Positions 43,863 to 52,833 of a stretch of DNA of 61,749 bases are shown here, piece by piece. Both the position numbers and the translations under genes were made by a program. The notes beneath the pieces are model-generated. The model had not been told where the DNA came from. It did no database searches and saw only the letters and a list, made by a program, of their open reading frames with translations. The stretch is from Bryobacter sp. Lineage in GTDB: Bacteria > Acidobacteriota > Terriglobia > Bryobacterales > Bryobacteraceae. Within the stretch, counting starts at the first letter, position 1, and each line of letters opens with the position of its first letter. The DNA lies in the NCBI GenBank assembly GCA_022843625.1, contig JALHNH010000039.1, positions 1 through 61,749 of the forward strand, in the 5' to 3' direction.

Positions 43863-45869
43863 ATGTATTTACTTCAGGGCCTTGTAGTATTGACACTTTT
43901 TCTAAGCGTTGCTTTGCCCTCCATTGCTGCTGAAAAGTACAGCTGCTGGGCCAGCAAATTTAATGGTCAGTCAGAAAGTGCTGGGCGAACGGTTCAGATC
44001 TTTCTCAGCGTGTATCGGATTCAGGAAGCCGATTTCCCGCCTGCCCCCAGTTTCGGTACTTATCGAATTTGGGAAGGCACTCGAATCCTCGCCGAAGGCC
44101 CCTTCCTGCCAAACTACGAAAACAGAAATATGGTGATCCCCATCGGGGTTCCTTCGCCTGGCTGGCATAGCCTACGGTCTGAATATTTCGACACTTCCGG
44201 GCGCTACTCGCGTTGTGACACTGACAATTTTGTCTTTTTTATTGGATCTGGAAACCCTCCGAGCTCCTTTCTCGAAGCTCCCGGCGGCGAGGTTTTTTTC
44301 GACGAACCACACTCCCTCCATATTGCTGCCGCTGCGGAACTAACTGGCACCTATCAGAACTCAAGACTCCAAACGGTTAATCCGGTTACGAAGGAAATTC
44401 TGTTCTCTGAGGCCAAGGATTACCTCGTTGCCAACACGGTCCCACGCCTATCCTCTCCACAGTCTCAAACCACTGTCCTGCCGATCCAATTGGAGCTCTG
44501 GAACCGCTCAAACAACTCACTTGCCTTTCGAGACCCGGTAATCCACCGCATTACTTTCATTCATCGCACGCGGCTTCGAGTGTTCACTGTTGTCAACAAA
44601 ACCGAATTCGGTGATTCAGACTCCTTCGAACTTCAAGCCAATTTCACGTCCGGCAAGTTCACTAGCGCACGACTCTTCGGTCGTCTGGAGTGGTTTGATG
44701 GTGCCCTTAAGATTGGTGAACAAATCTTCGACGGAAAAACCTTTGATTGGGAGCCGCTCTTCCTGCGCCGACAATTTGAATCGCCCGGCATGCACAGCTA
44801 CCGGGTGGAATATACCGCCGCACCAGTCTCTGCAGCCAATCCTTTCCCGGTTCCTTCAGGCATCAGCACACCCCTAGTCGTCAACATAGCTGCCCCGACA
44901 CAGTTGACACTCGGCGGCGACGGCCTGACAGCAGCAGACGCAAATTCAATCATTCGCCTTCGCGCGCAGCTAAGCAGCCGGGCTGGCCCTGTGCCGCTGG
45001 GTCAGATTGAATTCGCCCTTAATGGCGCGGTGGTTGGCTCTGTGCCAGTTGTCAATGGCGCCGCTTCGCTTGAGCTGCGCAACTTACCCTCCGGCAACTA
45101 TCGAGCGGAAGCGAGGTTTTCCTCTACAGGTGGTTATCTATCGAGTAGAAGCGAGATCAGCTTCAACATCGCCGCTGGAATCACGATCCGCCATGCCGCA
45201 AGCGGCAGCTCAAGTCTCGCCCCAGGGGCACTTGCCAGCCTTTACGGCACTTCAATCTCAAGCCAGACAATCGTGAATCAGGCGGCGACGCCTCCATCTA
45301 ACTTGGGCGGCGTATCGCTGCAACTGCGAGATAGTAGTGGCCGCATCGCCTCGGCTGGCCTTTTGTATGTCAGCGCAACACAAATTAACTTCCTCGTGCC
45401 CGACAATCTCTCAGCCGGGGCAGCTACCCTAACGATCAATCTCGCGGGCCGGCCACCAATACAGACAAGCGTCGATCTCCGCGCATCGGCCCCAGGGCTT
45501 TTCACCATGAACGGGATCAGACTCGCAGCGGGTGTAATGGTGATCCGTAACACCGAGGGTGAAACATCTCAGCAAGACCTGTTCGATTGCTCCAGCGGCC
45601 TCTGCCGGGAGCGCACGATTCGCCTTCCTGGCAATCTCGAAGCAGCCGTGCTCGTTCTCTATGGCACGGGCTTCAAGAACATTGGAAATCTGGCGGCTGC
45701 GCAAGTCAACACCAGCCCTGCCTCGATTTTGTACGCCGGGCCTCAAGGCCAGTTCCCGGGCCTCGACCAACTCAACATCCTCTGGCTTCCCCAATGGAGA
45801 GGCCGTTTCAATCTGATCCTGAGCGCGGGCTCATCCAGCAGCAACACTGTGGAGTTATCCATCGAATGA
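43863..45869 (+). CDS. secreted Ig-like protein with Solibacter C-terminal domain (TIGR03437), copy A1
   Basis: A secreted protein of 668 residues. The signal peptide ends SIAAEK. Several beta-sandwich regions follow, among them an Ig-like repeat at about 350-435 (LTLGGDGLTAADANSIIRLR, PLGQIEFALNGAVVGSVPV, NLPSGNYRAEARFSSTGGYL). The TIGR03437 domain takes up about the last 230 residues: ASGSSSLAPGALASLYGTSI, LLYVSATQINFLVPDNLSAG, SAPGLFTMNG, VLVLYGTGF, GLDQLNI. It is a paralogue of the gene at 46390, with most residues identical. The ATG lacks a Shine-Dalgarno. An AATACT about 8 nt before it, shared with the paralogue, may be a -10 of a leaderless promoter. The ligand is unknown. Confidence 0.88.
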   Translation: MYLLQGLVVLTLFLSVALPSIAAEKYSCWASKFNGQSESAGRTVQIFLSVYRIQEADFPPAPSFGTYRIWEGTRILAEGPFLPNYENRNMVIPIGVPSPGWHSLRSEYFDTSGRYSRCDTDNFVFFIGSGNPPSSFLEAPGGEVFFDEPHSLHIAAAAELTGTYQNSRLQTVNPVTKEILFSEAKDYLVANTVPRLSSPQSQTTVLPIQLELWNRSNNSLAFRDPVIHRITFIHRTRLRVFTVVNKTEFGDSDSFELQANFTSGKFTSARLFGRLEWFDGALKIGEQIFDGKTFDWEPLFLRRQFESPGMHSYRVEYTAAPVSAANPFPVPSGISTPLVVNIAAPTQLTLGGDGLTAADANSIIRLRAQLSSRAGPVPLGQIEFALNGAVVGSVPVVNGAASLELRNLPSGNYRAEARFSSTGGYLSSRSEISFNIAAGITIRHAASGSSSLAPGALASLYGTSISSQTIVNQAATPPSNLGGVSLQLRDSSGRIASAGLLYVSATQINFLVPDNLSAGAATLTINLAGRPPIQTSVDLRASAPGLFTMNGIRLAAGVMVIRNTEGETSQQDLFDCSSGLCRERTIRLPGNLEAAVLVLYGTGFKNIGNLAAAQVNTSPASILYAGPQGQFPGLDQLNILWLPQWRGRFNLILSAGSSSSNTVELSIE

Positions 45870-45957
45870 AATTCTGGATTCTACTTACCCTTGCCCTGCC
45901 CTGCTGGGCAGCCGATCTCACTCTCGCCGCTTTGTCATTTAACGAACGCGATCTGCG
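45866..45957 (+). pseudogene. 5' remnant of a TIGR03437 gene (copy B1, truncated)
   Basis: The ATG overlaps the A1 stop (ATGA), exactly as in the intact pair at 48396. The first ~30 codons (MKFWILLTLALPCWAADLTL, then AALSFNERDLR) match the intact gene B2. After 45957 the homology stops abruptly. The frame remains open to 46114 but is unrelated to B2. This marks a deletion of about 1.85 kb from the first copy of the gene pair. Confidence 0.85.
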
Positions 45958-46389
45958 TCAGACTCCCTGCTTTCGCAGGCGGCACATTCAACCCAAATGC
46001 CCTCTACGGTTCAATCTTCTACCACTGGCGGGAATGGCTTATCACTTCGTTTATGGAGGAGCGTCTGGCCGGCCAAGACCCCTTCCGATAGCGCCTCTGG
46101 GCCTGCAAGTGTGAAGTCGGCACAAGGCTGATTGCGAATTGGTCGGTTGGCCTGCGCGCTGGGGTGCAACGAGACACACTAAAGCATGTCCTCAGCCCGT
46201 TGATAGCGATTCAATTGAGCGCAAAGACGGTCAACTGAAAACCAGCCTTCCTGTGCAAGAGTAATTGAGACTTAGACAGATGTGACAGCTTAAAGTTCTG
46301 CTTAAACTTCTATCGGCACCGAGGCTTGCCGGAATCCTGAAATCTCACCCGTATTCTGACCGCAATTCATTCAAGCAATACTATTTCCT
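45958..46389. other. 432-bp gap at the duplication junction
   Basis: The sequence after the truncated B1 gene resembles neither B2 nor the region before A1. One plus-strand frame (SIFYHWREWLITSFMEERL and on, one TAG) is long but unlike any protein I can name. The last ~25 bp before the A2 ATG echo the region before A1 (AGCAATACT, then the ATG after 8 nt). No Shine-Dalgarno is seen there. Confidence 0.5.
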
Positions 46390-48399
46390 ATGGGTTCACT
46401 TCGAGCGATTTTCGTTTCCGTTGCATTTTTGCTAGTTGCCCTGCCACTATCTGCTGCCGAGAAATTCACTTGTTCAGTAGGCAAACTCAATGGGAACTCC
46501 GGTAGCGCCGGGCAATCCGTTCAGGTCGTCCTAAATGTCTACCGCATCCAGGAAGAGCCATTCCCGCCTGTCCCCAATTCTGGCACCTTTCGCATTTGGG
46601 AAGGCTCCCGCATTCTCGCGGAAGGGCCTTTCCTGCCCGACTTCGAAGCCAAATTCATGCGAATCCCCATCGGCATCCCTTCACCCGGTTGGCATGTCAT
46701 TCGTGCTGAATACTTTGACACTTCTGGCCGCAACTCGCGTTGTGACTCCGATAGATCCGTCTTCTTCATTGGATCCGGCACACCGCCTGCTTCCTTCCTC
46801 GACCCCGCAGGCGGTGAAATCTACTACGATGAGGGTTACTCCCTCCTTCTCGTCGCTCCAGCCGCGCTAACTGGCACCAGTGAGAACGCAACACTTCATA
46901 CCGTGAACGCGAGTACGAATGAAATCATGTTTGTCGATTACAATCAAAATCTTGTCTTTACCGGCTTTGTCCCAAGCCCCTACGTGCAACAGGCTCAAAC
47001 CACTGTCATCCCGGTCCGGTTGGAACTCTGGAACAGCGCAACCAAAACACTCGCATTTCGCGACCCGGTGATCTACCGGTTTACTTTCATGCAACGCACC
47101 AGGCTGCGTGTGTCAACGGTAATCAACAAAACGGAATTCGAAGATTCCGACTCGTTTGAGTTGCAAGCCAGCTTCACAACCAAAAAAACCTCCGGCACAC
47201 CTCTATACGGTCGCCTGGAGTGGTTTGACGGAGATCGAAAAATCGGCGAGGAGACCTTCAATGGGAAGTCTTTAACTTGGGAACCATTCTTTCTGCGCCG
47301 CCAATTTGAATCACCCGGCACTCACAACTACCGCGCAGAATATACGACCGCACCAGCTACTGCCACCAATCCTATCCCGGTTCCTTCGGGCCAAAGCACA
47401 CCACTCAGCGTCACGATTGCTGCCCCGACGCAGTTAACACTGAGCGGCGACGGCTTGGCGGCAGCAGATGCCAACTCAACAATTCGCCTTCGCGCGCAGC
47501 TCAGCAGCCGCAGCGGCCCGGTGCCTCTGGGTCAGATTGAATTCGCCCTGAATGGGGCTGTAGTTGGTACCGTGCCTGTTGCGAATGGCTCAGCTTCGCT
47601 CGAGCTTCGCAGCTTGCCCTCAGGTTCATATAGAGCGGAAGCGCGGTTCTCCTCCACAGGCGGTTATCTATCGAGCAGAAGTGAGCTCAGCTTCAATATT
47701 GCCGCTGGCCTTACGCTCCGCCATGCGGCAAGCGGCAGCTCAATTCTCGCCCCAGGCGCACTGGCCAGTCTTTACGGCAGCGCACTCTCTAGCCAGACAA
47801 TCGTAAACCAGTCGGCCACGCCGCCCTCCAGCCTCGGCGGCATATCCATGCAATTCAGAGATGCTTCCGGCCGTATTGCCTCGGCTGGCCTTCTGTATGT
47901 CAGCCCAACGCAAATCAACTTCGTCATTCCAGACAATCTCTCTGCCGGCGCAGCGACACTCACCATAAATCTCGCAGGCCGCCCACCCGTGCAGACACCC
48001 GTCGATCTCCGCTCATCGGCCCCAGGACTTTTTACGATGAACGGGGTCAGGCTCGCAGCAGGAGTTATGGTGATTCGTAACACGGAGGGCGAAACATCCC
48101 AACAAGATCTCTTCGATTGCTCAAGCGGTCTCTGCCGCGAGCGCACCATCCGCCTCCCCGGCAATCTCGAACAAGCCGTGCTCGTTCTCTATGGATCGGG
48201 CTTCAGGAATATTGGAAATCTGGCAGCGGCACAAGTCAACAACACCCCTGCCTCGATCTTGTACTCCGGCCCTCAAGGCCAGTTCCCGGGCCTCGACCAA
48301 CTCAATCTCCTCTGGCTTCCGCAATGGAAAGGCCGATTCAATTTGATCCTGAACGCGGGCTCAATAAGTAGCAACGCAGTGGAGTTATCCGTCGAATGA
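46390..48399 (+). CDS. secreted Ig-like protein with TIGR03437 domain, copy A2
   Basis: A secreted protein of 669 residues and close paralogue of A1. The signal peptide ends LSAAEK. The domain order is the same, and the C-terminal region is nearly superimposable (TSQQDLFDCSSGLCRERTIR, GPQGQFPGLDQLNLLWLP). The changes are scattered and mostly conservative, so both copies have been kept under selection. The two Cys in DCSSGLC are conserved in both and may form a disulfide. The last codons overlap the next gene (ATGA). The layout A2-B2 gives the ancestral form of the locus. Confidence 0.88.
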   Translation: MGSLRAIFVSVAFLLVALPLSAAEKFTCSVGKLNGNSGSAGQSVQVVLNVYRIQEEPFPPVPNSGTFRIWEGSRILAEGPFLPDFEAKFMRIPIGIPSPGWHVIRAEYFDTSGRNSRCDSDRSVFFIGSGTPPASFLDPAGGEIYYDEGYSLLLVAPAALTGTSENATLHTVNASTNEIMFVDYNQNLVFTGFVPSPYVQQAQTTVIPVRLELWNSATKTLAFRDPVIYRFTFMQRTRLRVSTVINKTEFEDSDSFELQASFTTKKTSGTPLYGRLEWFDGDRKIGEETFNGKSLTWEPFFLRRQFESPGTHNYRAEYTTAPATATNPIPVPSGQSTPLSVTIAAPTQLTLSGDGLAAADANSTIRLRAQLSSRSGPVPLGQIEFALNGAVVGTVPVANGSASLELRSLPSGSYRAEARFSSTGGYLSSRSELSFNIAAGLTLRHAASGSSILAPGALASLYGSALSSQTIVNQSATPPSSLGGISMQFRDASGRIASAGLLYVSPTQINFVIPDNLSAGAATLTINLAGRPPVQTPVDLRSSAPGLFTMNGVRLAAGVMVIRNTEGETSQQDLFDCSSGLCRERTIRLPGNLEQAVLVLYGSGFRNIGNLAAAQVNNTPASILYSGPQGQFPGLDQLNLLWLPQWKGRFNLILNAGSISSNAVELSVE

Positions 48400-50348
48400 A
48401 ATTCTGTATTCTTCTTTCTCTCGCCCTGCCCTGCTGGACAGCCGACCTCACCCTCACAGCCCTGTCATTTAGCGAGCGCGATCAGCGCTATGTAACGGCA
48501 GGAAGCCAGATTCGTCTGCGTGGATTTACCGTCCGAGATCCTGACACTTCGAGGGCAGCCTGCCCCGGCCAACTCACGCTCTTTGTGAATGGCCGCCAAA
48601 TCCTGCAGCAACCAACGGGAGGCAGCGACAGATTCGAAATCTCTTTTCTGCCACAAACTCCAGGCTGGCAGGAAATGCTGCTGGAGTACCGGGACCCAAG
48701 CGGACAGTGCGCACCCTCACGCTTGTGGGACGTTGCCCATTCCGGTCCGCTGGGCGCGCCTTATTACAGGATCTGGCCTTCCAGTCTCACCGTCCGGCTC
48801 GGGGAGCACTCACGCATTGCCGGCATCCTTCCACCGGGAACCCCTCCGCTCATGTTTCAGGACTTCTACTTCATTCAACTGGCAGGAATTGGCAACGATT
48901 CCAGCTTTTACGCGCTAGATTTCCCGCCTTACTATGAGCGTTCCTTTCCGCACACCTTCACCGAAGATACCGACGTCTCTCCGCGGATCGTCCTGATGTA
49001 TGGCTCGATCGCGGCTCCAATCATCACTCTGGCCAACCCGAACCTTCGCTTCCTGCGTGATGGAGTCATGCGACTGGAAACCGTCACTGGCCAAACCGCA
49101 GTAACAAGCTCTCAGGGGTTAGAACTTATAGCCAGCTTCGACAGTGTCCCTACCCAAATCCGCAATGCAGAACTCGTCTGGTACGACGGCAACACCATTC
49201 TTGCTCGGTCACCGGCTTCAGGCAGACCACAGCAATTGCGATTGCCAGCTCTGTCGAGCGGCCGCCATGCACTTCGAGTAGAAATTCGCAGCAGCTCAAG
49301 CGCGCTGCGAGTGGACAGCAACATTTTCAATCTCGATATAAACCCGACAAGCCGCCTGACGCTAAGTGCAGCACCTGCAGCCGGCGTCGGTGCCATTACA
49401 GATACCGACCGCATCACGCTGATGGCCCGCGTCGAAAGCGACGGACGGCCAGTCTCGGCAGGCGAAGTTGAATTCCTGCTGCGTGCTGCGAACGGCAGTG
49501 CTTTGACTGTCGGAAAATCCTCGCTGCGGGATGGAGTCGCCCGCCTTGAATTGAGCAATCTTGCTACCGGTGCTTACCAGGCCATCGCGCGGTTTACCGG
49601 CACAGGCGGAATTGGCAGCAGCGAATCGACGGTGGACTTTCGCGTCGATAGCGGTCTTTCTCTCAGAAATGCAGCCAGCGGCGCTGAAGGTCTTGCGCCA
49701 AATGCAATCGCCTCACTTTACGGCAGAAACCTAACGACTCAAACCATCTCATCTCCAGATTCCCCAACCACGCTAGGAGGAATTCGTATTGAGTTCGAAG
49801 ACCCTACGGGTCGGCGTTATCCGGCCCGGCTCCTATATGTCAGCCCCGGGCAGGTCAACCTGCTCGTGCCGGATGGACTCGCCCTCGGCAGAGGCCAAAT
49901 CCTCGTCAATCTGGAAGGCCGCACCACGCTTCGCCTCAACACCCTGATCACCCCATCCGCGCCGGGCATCTTTACGGTCGACGGCCAAAAAATCCCAACG
50001 GCCCTTGTAAGCCTCCTTCGCAGGGACGGCTCGCTCACCCAGCAATTCACTTTTCGCTGTCTTCTGGGCGAACCCTGCCGTCCCGAACCCATCGTTCTAC
50101 CCGAGGACACGACTGAGGCGGTGCTAACGCTTTATGCAACTGGAGTTCGTGCCCAGGCTTCGACGGCTTTGGCGTTAATCGGCGATCAGTTTGTGGATGT
50201 TCTTTACGCCGGTGCCCAGCCAGAGTTTCTTGGACTTGACCAAATCAATCTCCGCTTGCCTCTCACGCTGCGCCAGCGAGGTACCTTCGCCCTGGTCTTT
50301 AGAACCCGCGAAGCTGCAGCCCAAACCGTCGAACTCAACTTTCGCTAG
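48396..50348 (+). CDS. secreted protein with TIGR03437 domain (B2)
   Basis: A protein of 650 residues. The signal peptide is MKFCILLSLALPCWTADLTL. A more diverged N-terminal half contains paired Cys (RAACPGQ, SGQCAPS), followed by an Ig-like repeat at about 330-420 and the TIGR03437 domain at about 425-648 (NAASGAEGLAPNAIASLYGR, RLLYVSPGQVNLLVPDGLAL, SAPGIFTVDG, AVLTLYATG, FLGLDQINLRLP). It starts inside the stop of A2, so the pair is coupled in translation and may act together. The function is unknown. Confidence 0.88.
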   Translation: MKFCILLSLALPCWTADLTLTALSFSERDQRYVTAGSQIRLRGFTVRDPDTSRAACPGQLTLFVNGRQILQQPTGGSDRFEISFLPQTPGWQEMLLEYRDPSGQCAPSRLWDVAHSGPLGAPYYRIWPSSLTVRLGEHSRIAGILPPGTPPLMFQDFYFIQLAGIGNDSSFYALDFPPYYERSFPHTFTEDTDVSPRIVLMYGSIAAPIITLANPNLRFLRDGVMRLETVTGQTAVTSSQGLELIASFDSVPTQIRNAELVWYDGNTILARSPASGRPQQLRLPALSSGRHALRVEIRSSSSALRVDSNIFNLDINPTSRLTLSAAPAAGVGAITDTDRITLMARVESDGRPVSAGEVEFLLRAANGSALTVGKSSLRDGVARLELSNLATGAYQAIARFTGTGGIGSSESTVDFRVDSGLSLRNAASGAEGLAPNAIASLYGRNLTTQTISSPDSPTTLGGIRIEFEDPTGRRYPARLLYVSPGQVNLLVPDGLALGRGQILVNLEGRTTLRLNTLITPSAPGIFTVDGQKIPTALVSLLRRDGSLTQQFTFRCLLGEPCRPEPIVLPEDTTEAVLTLYATGVRAQASTALALIGDQFVDVLYAGAQPEFLGLDQINLRLPLTLRQRGTFALVFRTREAAAQTVELNFR

Positions 50349-50356
50349 GCTAAGAC

Positions 50357-50671
50357 TCAGCGCTTCGACTTGTGCTGCCAGCAGAAACGGCTACCTGCTT
50401 CTGCATTCCGCACGCATCGCTTGCCGTCGCGCGTGTGCCCCTGACACCGCACCTTCACCGCCATCTTCGCCCCAGGGGCCACAATGGGCTGATTCGCCTC
50501 GGCATCCTCTACGTCGTGTAGTTCCTTCTCAAGCAATTCGATCTGCGTCTGCATCTCAAAGGCCTTCACCTTCATCTCGGCAATCTGCTTCCGCAGCGCC
50601 AGTTTGTCCGGTTTATCTGTCTGCTGGGCTGCCGCAAACACAAAAACTACGAGAAGGCAAAGAAATCGCAT
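50357..50671 (-). CDS. small secreted coiled-coil protein with DUF5763-like Cys motif
   Basis: A protein of 104 residues. The signal peptide MRFLCLLVVFVFAAAQQ is followed by a charged coiled coil at about 20-65. The C-terminal motif is RCQGHTRDGKRCVRNAEAGS followed by RFCWQHK. The pattern C-x(8)-C-x(10)-C-x(2)-H matches DUF5763-type zinc-binding modules. An upstream GTG (50698) is a possible start; neither has a clear Shine-Dalgarno. It lies directly after the convergent TIGR03437 gene (8 bp) and downstream of the cupin gene. Function unknown. Confidence 0.7.
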   Translation of the reverse strand: MRFLCLLVVFVFAAAQQTDKPDKLALRKQIAEMKVKAFEMQTQIELLEKELHDVEDAEANQPIVAPGAKMAVKVRCQGHTRDGKRCVRNAEAGSRFCWQHKSKR

Positions 50672-50722
50672 CAGGAAGGAAGTGCCTGAATCCACCAAAT
50701 CTTCTCAGCTAAATCCTGAAGC

Positions 50723-51136
50723 TCAGGCCTTCCACTTGTAGTAAAAAAAAGTCAGAGGCGTATTGCCCGTATTCCGTATGTCGTGCATCTGATTCGCAGC
50801 CGAATACATCATGCTTCCAGGCCCGACGGCCTTGTCCTTGCCCTTGAGCCCGATAATCCCGGTCCCTTCGGTCACCACCATGATTTCCTCTTCCTCATGA
50901 GCATGTGGCGGATGGGGAGTTGTTCCCGGATTGAGCGTGACGCTTCCAGCCACCATCAGCTTCAGTTGATCCGTTGGCCCTTCAAAGTACTTACGGTGCA
51001 GACCGAAGGTTTCTTTCACCTCGGTCGTCTCCTTCACGGTGTAGGTGAAGTCCGGCAGCTTCTTCTTGCTCTGTCCCATCATCAGGGCCGGCGCCATCAG
51101 TCCCGGCAAAAACTTCCGTCTCGTTGCGTTTTTCAT
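50723..51136 (-). CDS. exported cupin-domain protein
   Basis: A single-domain cupin of 137 residues with a twin-arginine-like start (NATRRKFLPGLMAPALMMG). Cupin motif 1 is PHPPHAHEEEEIMVVTEG (two His, three Glu) and motif 2 is the MHDIRNTGNTPLTF part with one His, so a metal site is likely. The ATG at 51136 is 8 nt after GAGG and 2 bp after the methyltransferase stop. It is the last closely spaced gene of the glycosyltransferase-methyltransferase run. The substrate is unknown. Confidence 0.85.
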   Translation of the reverse strand: MKNATRRKFLPGLMAPALMMGQSKKKLPDFTYTVKETTEVKETFGLHRKYFEGPTDQLKLMVAGSVTLNPGTTPHPPHAHEEEEIMVVTEGTGIIGLKGKDKAVGPGSMMYSAANQMHDIRNTGNTPLTFFYYKWKA

Positions 51137-51138
51137 TT

Positions 51139-51825
51139 TCATTTCCTCTTTGCCAAACAAATGTATCCCAACGTGTAGTCCTTTTGTGGATCGAGCCAGT
51201 CCATCCATCCCACAAACAATGCCACCGGAACCACCACCATCGCAGCAAACGGCATCAACCACCAAGGCAGAAACTGCAAACCGTTCATCAATCGCCGCGA
51301 CAGCAACCGAAAATACCCGCCCCCGGGATCAAGCTTCACTACATCCCAGCCATTGGTTTCCAGCAACCGTCTCACCCCAAACTTCGTAAATCGCCAATAG
51401 TCATGGGGATGCTGATGCACTTCCCATTCGTGCGGCACCACCAGATACAACTTCGCTCCGCTCCGCCCGACTCGGGCCATTTCGGCAATTGCCGCCCCGG
51501 GCTCAGTGACATGCTCCAGAGTCACAACACTTACAAATGCTTCAAAACTGCCGTCCCCAAAAGGCATCCGTAACAAGTCTGCCACGCAATCCAGCTGAGA
51601 ATAATTCCAATCCACATCCCCTACACCCAGGTCAACGCCAACATACTTTTGCCTCCCAAAATACTCGCGATATTGCCCCTCCCCAGCTCCTGCATCCAGC
51701 ACCGCGCATCCCTCAGGCAAGGCCTGGGCAAACTCCGTAACCCCATCTACAATCAAAGTCTCAAAGTAGAAAATCTCGCGCCGCAACCAACCGGGGACCA
51801 GTTTTCTTAAACCCGCATAACTCAT
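51139..51825 (-). CDS. class I SAM-dependent methyltransferase
   Basis: A methyltransferase of 228 residues. Motif I is VLDAGAGEGQYREYF, the acidic residue for SAM ribose lies in YVGVDLGVGD, then ADLLRMPFGDGSFEAFVSVV and LEHVTEP. A C-terminal hydrophobic stretch (FLPWWLMPFAAMVVVPVALF) suggests membrane attachment. The ATG at 51825 overlaps the stop of the preceding methyltransferase (ATGA) and has GGAAG upstream. It probably modifies a polysaccharide or lipid-linked glycan, judged from the neighbouring GT2. Confidence 0.9.
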   Translation of the reverse strand: MSYAGLRKLVPGWLRREIFYFETLIVDGVTEFAQALPEGCAVLDAGAGEGQYREYFGRQKYVGVDLGVGDVDWNYSQLDCVADLLRMPFGDGSFEAFVSVVTLEHVTEPGAAIAEMARVGRSGAKLYLVVPHEWEVHQHPHDYWRFTKFGVRRLLETNGWDVVKLDPGGGYFRLLSRRLMNGLQFLPWWLMPFAAMVVVPVALFVGWMDWLDPQKDYTLGYICLAKRK

Positions 51826-52829
51826 GGCTTCTTCCGCGCTTCTACCATCACCGTGCTTCCGGCCCGGCAAAGCGCTTCAACAATACTCACAGGAAGCGCC
51901 GCCACCATCAAGCCAAGATGGACCAGATTTTTGGTCAACCGCTGCGCAGGAGTCTCAGCAATCTTGCGAATCCTCCGCGCCATCGGGTCGAGGCTGGGCG
52001 CGATGCTGATCGAATAACCAGCAGGGTTATCCCGCAAGGAAAAATGCTTTGTCCGCACTGGTTCAAATCCGCACTTGTCCAGCAGCACATTCAGATCATT
52101 CAGCTTGAAATTGTGCAAATGCCGCGGCACATCGATTCCATTCCAGCTTTCCCCAAAAATTAGAAACTGCCAGCTCGACGCATTCGGCACCTGTATCACC
52201 AGTCGTCCATCTGGCTTCAATAACCGGTGTGCCGAAGCCAGATACTCCTCCGGTTTATAGAGGTGCTCCAATACGTGAAACATGCTGAGCACTGACACAG
52301 TTTCCTCGCGCAACGGAGCCTGTGTTAGCGTTCCGCAAAAAGCCGGCACACCATTTTGCCCCCAGGCAATGGCTGCCGCATCGAGGGAAAAGTCCGAGCC
52401 CAAAACCTTGTGCCCGCGCTCTTTGAGCATTCGCAACAACAGCGCCCCACCGCAGCCAACATCCATTACCAGGCCCTGGCCGCCAGCCCCACGAATCGCC
52501 CCTTCCAAAAAGCGGATATGGTCCAGCGACACCAGCCGGCGATAGAACTCTTCAATCGCTGTGATCTTGCCGCCCGAATCGTCGTGCCAGTAGCCGGACG
52601 GATAGTAAGTGGCAAGTTCCTCCGGCGTCGGCTTCGGGTAGAGCCGAATCAGCTTGCACCGCTCACACTCCACCACGACAAAGCTTTTCTCAGTCGTGCG
52701 GTACAAACGGTCTGTCGCATGAAACAAAGATCGCATCTCCAAAGATCCACACGCCCCGCAAGCGTTGTCAGCCGCAGCTGCGGTCTGTTGTTCTTCGACA
52801 CTGGAAAAATCGTTCGGGATAATCGTCAA
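51822..52829 (-). CDS. SAM-dependent methyltransferase with N-terminal zinc knuckle
   Basis: A protein of about 335 residues. An N-terminal Cys4 zinc knuckle (CGACG, then CERCK 40 residues on) precedes a methyltransferase-type-12 domain with VMDVGCGGALLLRML as motif I, LGSDFSLDAA and SMFHVLEHLYKPEEYL. This layout is common in polysaccharide-locus methyltransferases. The start is odd: after the glycosyltransferase stop there is AGGA directly before a TTG (52829), or AGGA plus 6 nt before an ATT. No ATG occurs before the zinc motif. The end overlaps the next methyltransferase by 4 bp. Confidence 0.88.
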   Translation of the reverse strand: MTIIPNDFSSVEEQQTAAAADNACGACGSLEMRSLFHATDRLYRTTEKSFVVVECERCKLIRLYPKPTPEELATYYPSGYWHDDSGGKITAIEEFYRRLVSLDHIRFLEGAIRGAGGQGLVMDVGCGGALLLRMLKERGHKVLGSDFSLDAAAIAWGQNGVPAFCGTLTQAPLREETVSVLSMFHVLEHLYKPEEYLASAHRLLKPDGRLVIQVPNASSWQFLIFGESWNGIDVPRHLHNFKLNDLNVLLDKCGFEPVRTKHFSLRDNPAGYSISIAPSLDPMARRIRKIAETPAQRLTKNLVHLGLMVAALPVSIVEALCRAGSTVMVEARKKP

Positions 52830-52833
52830 TCCT

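Noticed and set aside
45891..46114. Gene in the duplication junction
   Set aside because: The frames are open but start in the B1 remnant and show no domain or conserved motif beyond it.
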